The notes under the pieces were generated by a model. That model made no database searches. It had not been told where the DNA came from and saw nothing but the letters and a program-made list of their open reading frames with translations. A DNA stretch of 64,000 nucleotides from assembly GCA_951799445.1 (NCBI GenBank), contig OX637287.1, positions 40,143,724 through 40,207,723 of the forward strand. Direction: 5' to 3'. Every line of letters begins with the position of its first letter. Positions within the stretch are counted from its first letter, which is position 1. Positions 58,571-64,000 of this stretch are shown here, in pieces. This stretch comes from Pseudisothecium myosuroides. Lineage: Eukaryota; Streptophyta; Bryopsida; Hypnales; Lembophyllaceae. The position numbers and the translations under genes were made by a program.

Positions 58571-61500
58571 GTTTTTAATGGGATGGAGGGAATAATTGTT
58601 ACAAATCATAAGCTTCTTTTGAAATCCCCCATCCTTGACTTAATTGATTGTTTATAGCACTTGTAAAGTAACTAGATTTGGGTAGGATTGGTAGTCATGA
58701 CTTTTAACATGAATTCAAAATAATTGCCTCGACATAAATGACTAAAATTGTTGAATCATTGCATATATAATTTCTAGATTTGAAGATATTCAGTCCAAGC
58801 TAGTCAATCTTATTGGTTTCCGTAATGATCAAATAAATTTTATAGAACTGTTTAATTGTATCATCAATTTTTTTAAAACTTTTATAAGGACAAATCAAAT
58901 GTATTTTGATGCTCATAGATTGAAATATAACTTCAAGGTTTCTTGAACACGATTGGAATCTCATGTGTTGGTTCAAAAATGCACCAACCATGGATGCAAT
59001 AATCTTCCTAACACGAAAGATGCACATCTAACCCACACAATTGAATTTTGAAAATTCATCACCAATGATATTTAGTAAATTATCATGTAAAACCATAAAA
59101 TTTAATCAAACTTTTTTTTGCTATAAATGAAGTTTCTTTTATATTAAAATTTGGTATGCTTGATTGAAATTGCATAAGAACGCAATGTTAATTATACTTG
59201 TAAAATGCAAAAAAGCTACCATATATTTATACTATGCAAAATTCTTTGAATGGTTCAGTGCACACTATGTATCTTTATTGTGACTCTTTTCTCCTTATGT
59301 GTTAAGTTGCATTTAAAACAAGGACAATTATTGCTATACAAATTAATTAGTGAAGGTGATCCAATGATGTCTAGTTTGCAAAGGAATATGAGCTTTGGGA
59401 GATTTGTAGATGCAAGTGCTTGGTTCAATTTAGAATTCATAATTATTTGCAATTTTAGCATGTTTTAAGAATTTTTTGGCTCTCGAGCAAAGGGATGGAG
59501 GCTTTGCATTGACAAAGCTACTATGTGAATGTTTGTATAGGATCTCACTGAAAAAGCAAGTCAATGTTGTAGGCACAAAGTCTCTCAAAACTTTGCTACG
59601 TGTTTATTACCATAGCATGAGGTCACCTCGAGTGAAAAATAATTAAAGTTTTTGAAACGGCAATGGCTTTGAAAATTAGTAAGCCACTTTGCCAAATTCA
59701 AGGAAAATTAAACATTAAGAAAGCCATAAATGTTAGAAAAGATACATCTACACCATGATCCCATGACATGTCTACTAAATAATGTAGAATCCAAACTCAT
59801 TCCTCTACTTTACAATAAAGCAAGGACACTATGAAAAATGATGACTTCATTGAAAGCCATGACTATCACTTTCTAATGGCAATGAAGAAAACCATTCAAC
59901 TTCCAAGATAATTTGAAAGGTTACCAAAAGTAAAGAAATACTACTTAATAATTGCCAAATAACTTATTAGCAAAAAAAAACGAAATACCAAACTAGCCCG
60001 CATTCCAATTTTAAATAATTATTCATCAAAAATGTGCCAGACGTGACTTCACCCTATGGTACTACATTTTTTAATTCGTCACAATTTTACAAATTTCAGT
60101 TCTTAACACTAAATTTTTTATTTTTTTAAATTCTGAACGAATATAAATAGCTTCTTAAGACTCAAACATGTTCTTTTTTCTTTGTTTTTAACTTGTCACA
60201 AGATTACAAATTTCAGCCTTTACTATTGAATTTTGCAAAGTTTTTTCCTGAACCAATATAAAAAAGCTTCTAGGGCGCCGTCTCAAACATGTTCTTTTTT
60301 CTTTTTTCTTTAAAGTAAATAATTGAAGATTATTTCTCACTCGGTTGAGGAATCTTTATGCAAAGGCCTTGCCAAATACTTTCATGGGTTTCTAAATTCT
60401 AATGTAAAAAGTGTAGGACACTAGCTTAGAACCTTTATTTTGCAATGGAGTGAAAAGCAAAAATATCCATCCCCAATTTCAGCAAGCACCCAACATTGCA
60501 CACTCCGTCTCTGTGGATGAGAGGTGGACAAGCAAATGGCAAACCCACTTTTTCCCAGATCCTTGGAGATGGGAATCAGAATTAGAATCATGGTGAAATA
60601 TTTTACAAATTTTTCATAATTTTTTCATAAAAAATTTCATAAATTTGGAGCTTCAGAGGCGTTTTTAGAAGAAAATCTGGACACTTTGTTCCAGTTTTAG
60701 GGTTGAGGGGATGCCTGAAAAGTTGGGTTTTCAACTGGAAGAAATCAGATTCTGTACACACATGTGGCTGAACAAGGTCCAAGTTTTGGGGAGAGGAATC
60801 AAACTTCAAAGTATGTGGTCCTGGTAACGAACTACTTGCCGTACCCGGTGGTTTGGGTATCAAATATTTTATTTTAAGTTGAAAAAAAAGTAGCTTCAAT
60901 AGGTGCTCAAAAAAAAGAATTATTTTGCAAGATTCTATTTCCATCGGGAGAATTATAAAAGTATTTTTGAAATTTTTCGAGGCGGCATGTGGTATTGGTT
61001 GATTAGTTTATGCCAACTTTGACAAGAGACAACATTCAATAGAGGGATTTGAAAAGGAATGATGTGCTTGACGGTGGGTGGATTCTTTCTTTCGCAATTT
61101 TTGGGGGTGCACCCAATAGAATTGGAAATCATTGTTCAAGTGTTTGACTTTGGACAATAAACAATCAAATAGCAAACAACTAGGGACCAAACATGTTATA
61201 TTTTACTAAGCACTATGGTGCCAGAGAGGCTAAAAATCCTTTGATACTTTGTTGGACTCAGAACAAATATTATAATTTGGAGATGGAGTTGACTCGATGT
61301 CAATAGATTGTATGCAACTATTAATTGTTGTCATTCCAAAAAAACACAAAGTTGAACAAGAATTTAAATGCAATGTAGAAAAAAATGAAATGCCTGGTGA
61401 ATGTGAGCCCAAGAGGAATTGCAAACAAAAATGTACTATCACTTTTAAAATACCTCTAATTTAAAAATGGATCTGTTAATACTTTAGTTTTTTGTTGTTG

Positions 61501-61912
61501 TTAACCTTTAAGAGTCTAATTATTTTTTAACATATTTTGAGTGTCATTTTTTCTTCTTTGGTATCAATTTTTTTCAAATTTTATTTTTTGAAAAATGTAC
61601 TTTATCCCAAACTAAACTCCAAAATATAAAGGTCCGTATTTATTTTTAGTCTAGTTTCATCATCATTTTAAATCATGTAAAAATCATCAATATCAAGTGA
61701 GATGTAACTATTTCAAATTTCATGTACAACAAAAGTCAACAAAACTTTGGCCACCTATAAATCTATAAAGTTTTTCCTGAATATCATAGGTAAATATTTT
61801 AAGCATTTCTAATGTATACAATCTTGCATGTGATCCAAAATAATTTTACTCTAATGTCATTTTGTCATGTATGAATAAAAGGCAAAAAATGAGCAAAAGT
61901 TTGTGGTAGTTA
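58571..61912. other. AT-rich spacer, no gene seen
   Basis: Long AT-rich stretch with only short unsupported open frames. A local repeat of AATATAAA(T/A)A(G/A)CTTCT followed by CTCAAACATGTTCTTTTTTCT appears near 60143-60182 and 60255-60300, about 115 bp apart. Confidence 0.45.
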
Positions 61913-62962
61913 ACCCTTAAGCGCCTCAATCCTTTTTTAAAATTTTGCACATTTTTGCTTATATCTTTGTATAGAAACATCATTTTGGGGAATTTCTTGA
62001 ATTTGGTCAACCCCTCAACGCCCAAGGGGCCCAAAAAAGGCCTCACAGAGTTTCAAGTCCAATTCAAAGTGCTGTAACTTTTGCATCCGAAGTCCAAATT
62101 CAATAAAACTTGTTGGAAAATTTGCACTCTCTCTTCTAGTTTATGTGGTAAAAATTTCAGATCAATCCAAAATGTATTGATGTCTTGGAAGCCAATCAAA
62201 GTTCACAGGTTCAATTTGAGTTTACCAAACTTCATTTGAAGGCTGCAACTTCGGGGGCCTATATCTCCTTCATCTAATGTTTGTTTTTAATAAAATTTGT
62301 TGGGTTACGTTCCCCTTGAAGTCTAGTTATTGTGGTAAAATTTTCATATCAATTCAAGATGTTTTGAATGTTTGGGAGCAATTCGAAATTCAAAGTCCAG
62401 ACATTTTTGGATTACAGTGAACTTCGGCAGCTTGTTTCTTCTTCATACAGTGTCCGATTTCAATCATTTTTTTTGGGAAAGTTGCGCATACTAGTCTGGT
62501 TTGTGTGTCTAAAATTTTATAACAATCCAAGAAGTTATGAATTACTAAGAAGCATTTTAGTAGAAGCAGGTTCAGCCCTAGATGTGTTTTTTGCAACTTT
62601 TTTTGCTATTTTTTGACATTTCAAAGTCATTTTGCAAACATAAGGAGGCAATTCAATGATTTTTTTTCCCACAAATGTGTTTTTATGGTGGTTTTGAATC
62701 ACTTTATAGTGTATAGTTTTTCTAATTGAGTAGGTTTAGAAATCGAATTTCACCTCCAAATGTGTTTCTAGGAAAATTTCAGCATCTTTTTTCTACACTA
62801 AAACGGTCGAATGACTCCAAATTTGTTTTATGCCATCTACAACACGTACACTATAAGATTGTACGGTTGAGATTTTTATACCTTACTAACATTTTGAACT
62901 ATATCACTTCAAAAGCAATGATGATTTTAAACCCAAAAAGGCCTTGGGCCTTGAGGGATTAA
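61913..62962. repeat. Inverted-terminus element holding three ~165-bp degenerate tandem units
   Basis: Near the ends CCCTCAACGCCCAAGGGGCC (about 62010) and, minus strand, CCCTCAAGGCCCAAGGCC (62960 leftward) are inverted. Between them three diverged units start near 62082, 62245 and 62408. Each has the order CTG(T/C)AACTT..., TTCAAT/TTTTAATAAAA(C/T)TT(G/T)TTGG, CTAGT(T/C)(T/A)..TGTGGTAAAA, TTT(C/A)ATATCAATCCAA, then a GA(A/T)G closing motif. It is non-coding and satellite-like, and resembles the interior of other TTAACCC-ended repeats in the window. Confidence 0.55.
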
Positions 62963-63185
62963 GGAAGGTTGCCTTCTCTAAATTCAAGTATTACAATGGA
63001 TGAATGAGAAGTTAGCCAAACTAAACAGTGCCTTGAAGTGCTCTGTTCATTGTCCATTATATGGACATCAGAGTGCTTCAGGGTTAAATGATTAATATAT
63101 TTAATGCATGATTAGGCAATACATATATTTCAAAAAATAGGTCAAAATGTGGTTTATTCTTACTCCCAAATCCTCATTTCTAGAA

Positions 63186-63415
63186 GGTTAACCCTAAAAG
63201 GATAGGCTAGTCACTATGGAAATCATCCATTTGGATATTGTGTGAATCATATGCTTTAAAAAATCCAAGAACACTCACGAGAGGTCAAACTGCAATATTG
63301 TGCAAAACCGCCCCTTTTTCACACAAAATTCCAAGGATGAACATTTGCACTTTTGTTTTACATCGAAGGATTCTATGTCATCTATTGGACAACCATCGGA
63401 CACTTAGTGCCTACA
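63186..63415. repeat. Second copy of the 3164-3392 dispersed repeat
   Basis: It starts GGTTAACCCTAAAAGGAT and follows 3164-3392 in order: GTCACTATGGAAA, AGGTCAAACT, CACACAAAATTCCAAGGATG, TTGCACTTTTGTTTTACAT and ATTGGACAA. Similarity is obvious but divergence is high. The right terminus is weaker (ACACTTAGTGCC). Confidence 0.6.
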
Positions 63416-64000
63416 ACTAAATTACATGGTCAAAAACCTTGTGACCAAAAAGACACATAATGCCAAGTCCGATTTTCAAAGCAGATTTGTCACCAGTCCA
63501 TTGGATAGTTAGAAAACCGTTATAATTCATAATACAACCCCTCTTTCTACACCCTTAGATTTGCGAGAAGCACATATACAAATGTCTATGATGAACTATT
63601 AGACTTGGCATTATGTCCCATGATGTTTTCAAACCTCTCGGCTCTCGAACATTATCTAGTCCATTTCCTTACAAATGTTGAGAGTCTATGTTAGAGAGTC
63701 TATTCAATAGAACGTGGAAACTAGCATTGACCAATTACCACCATGATCTTGTCAGACCCAACATGGACACATGTGCAAAGAAGTTGAACAAAATACAACA
63801 AAGTGAACAAATGCTTAACTTACATATGGTTGAAAGTGGTGGGACATCCAAGCCCTTTAGAAGTTAATCTCAATGTATATTTTTGCAAGTTGGGCAAAAG
63901 GCATGTACTAAGGTAGAGGCCCCCTAAAGCATCCCTGGACCCAATGGCGTCCCTTTATAGGAAGGGGAGTCAATTCAAAACCTAAATGTAGATATACCAA
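63416..64000. other. Spacer at right edge
   Basis: No gene, RNA or clear repeat boundary was seen up to the window end. Confidence 0.4.

Noticed and set aside
1..64000. tRNA, rRNA or snoRNA genes
   Set aside because: No A/B-box cloverleaf, rRNA core or box C/D pattern was noticed on either strand. A covariance-model scan was not possible here.

Overview
This is a nuclear window from a land plant. It has spliceosomal genes with short GT-AG introns (roughly 70-700 bp), a plant-type PDI, a plant-only SNI1 homologue, a plant RLCK and ribosomal protein eL20. The genes sit as GC-richer islands in very AT-rich spacer packed with decayed transposons. Compact introns and an F-box gene with an uninterrupted reading frame suggest a non-seed plant (bryophyte or similar), but I cannot name the species. 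No bacterial, organellar, tRNA, rRNA or CRISPR feature was seen.

Layout. 1-5.1 kb: a GC-rich edge, then AT-rich spacer with nested MITEs (2674-3093) and inverted-repeat elements. 5.1-8.9 kb: a diverged duplication (about 5.13-5.74 and 6.8-7.4 kb) leading into an F-box gene (7494-8936) cut by one in-frame TGA. 9-13 kb: repeat spacer with three TIR or fold-back elements. 13,491-19,080 (+): a 17-exon SNI1 gene (SMC5/6 complex subunit, Nse6-like). 19-24.2 kb: tandem repeats and MITEs. 24,580-25,752 (+): a small heavy-metal-associated (HMA) domain gene. 26-29.5 kb: two tandem duplications. 29,550-31,315 (+): a CRCK-like receptor-like cytoplasmic kinase. 34,643-36,392 (-): ribosomal protein eL20/RPL18a. 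36,603-39,491: a pogo/Tigger-like transposon with a nearly intact DDE transposase, only 210 bp upstream of the RPL18a start codon. 41.3-42.3 kb: a CACTA-type MITE and a long fold-back MITE. 42,323-51,302 (-): a Ty1/Copia retrotransposon with 150-bp LTRs, split in its integrase by a 3.35-kb element. 53,206-56,931 (+): a PDIL2-type protein disulfide isomerase. 57-64 kb: repeat-derived spacer.

The genes do not form a pathway; they are independent plant housekeeping and defence loci. The most interesting signal is a family of terminal-inverted-repeat elements beginning CATTAG and ending CTAATG. There are six complete copies, including one of 3.35 kb. The 3.35-kb copy inserted into the Copia integrase without any target-site duplication: removing it leaves the reading frame exactly continuous. 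Four members carry a conserved internal palindrome resembling a bZIP site.

Limits: exon borders were placed by eye from GT/AG, phase and homology remembered from protein families. Transposon classes rest on termini and motifs, not database searches.
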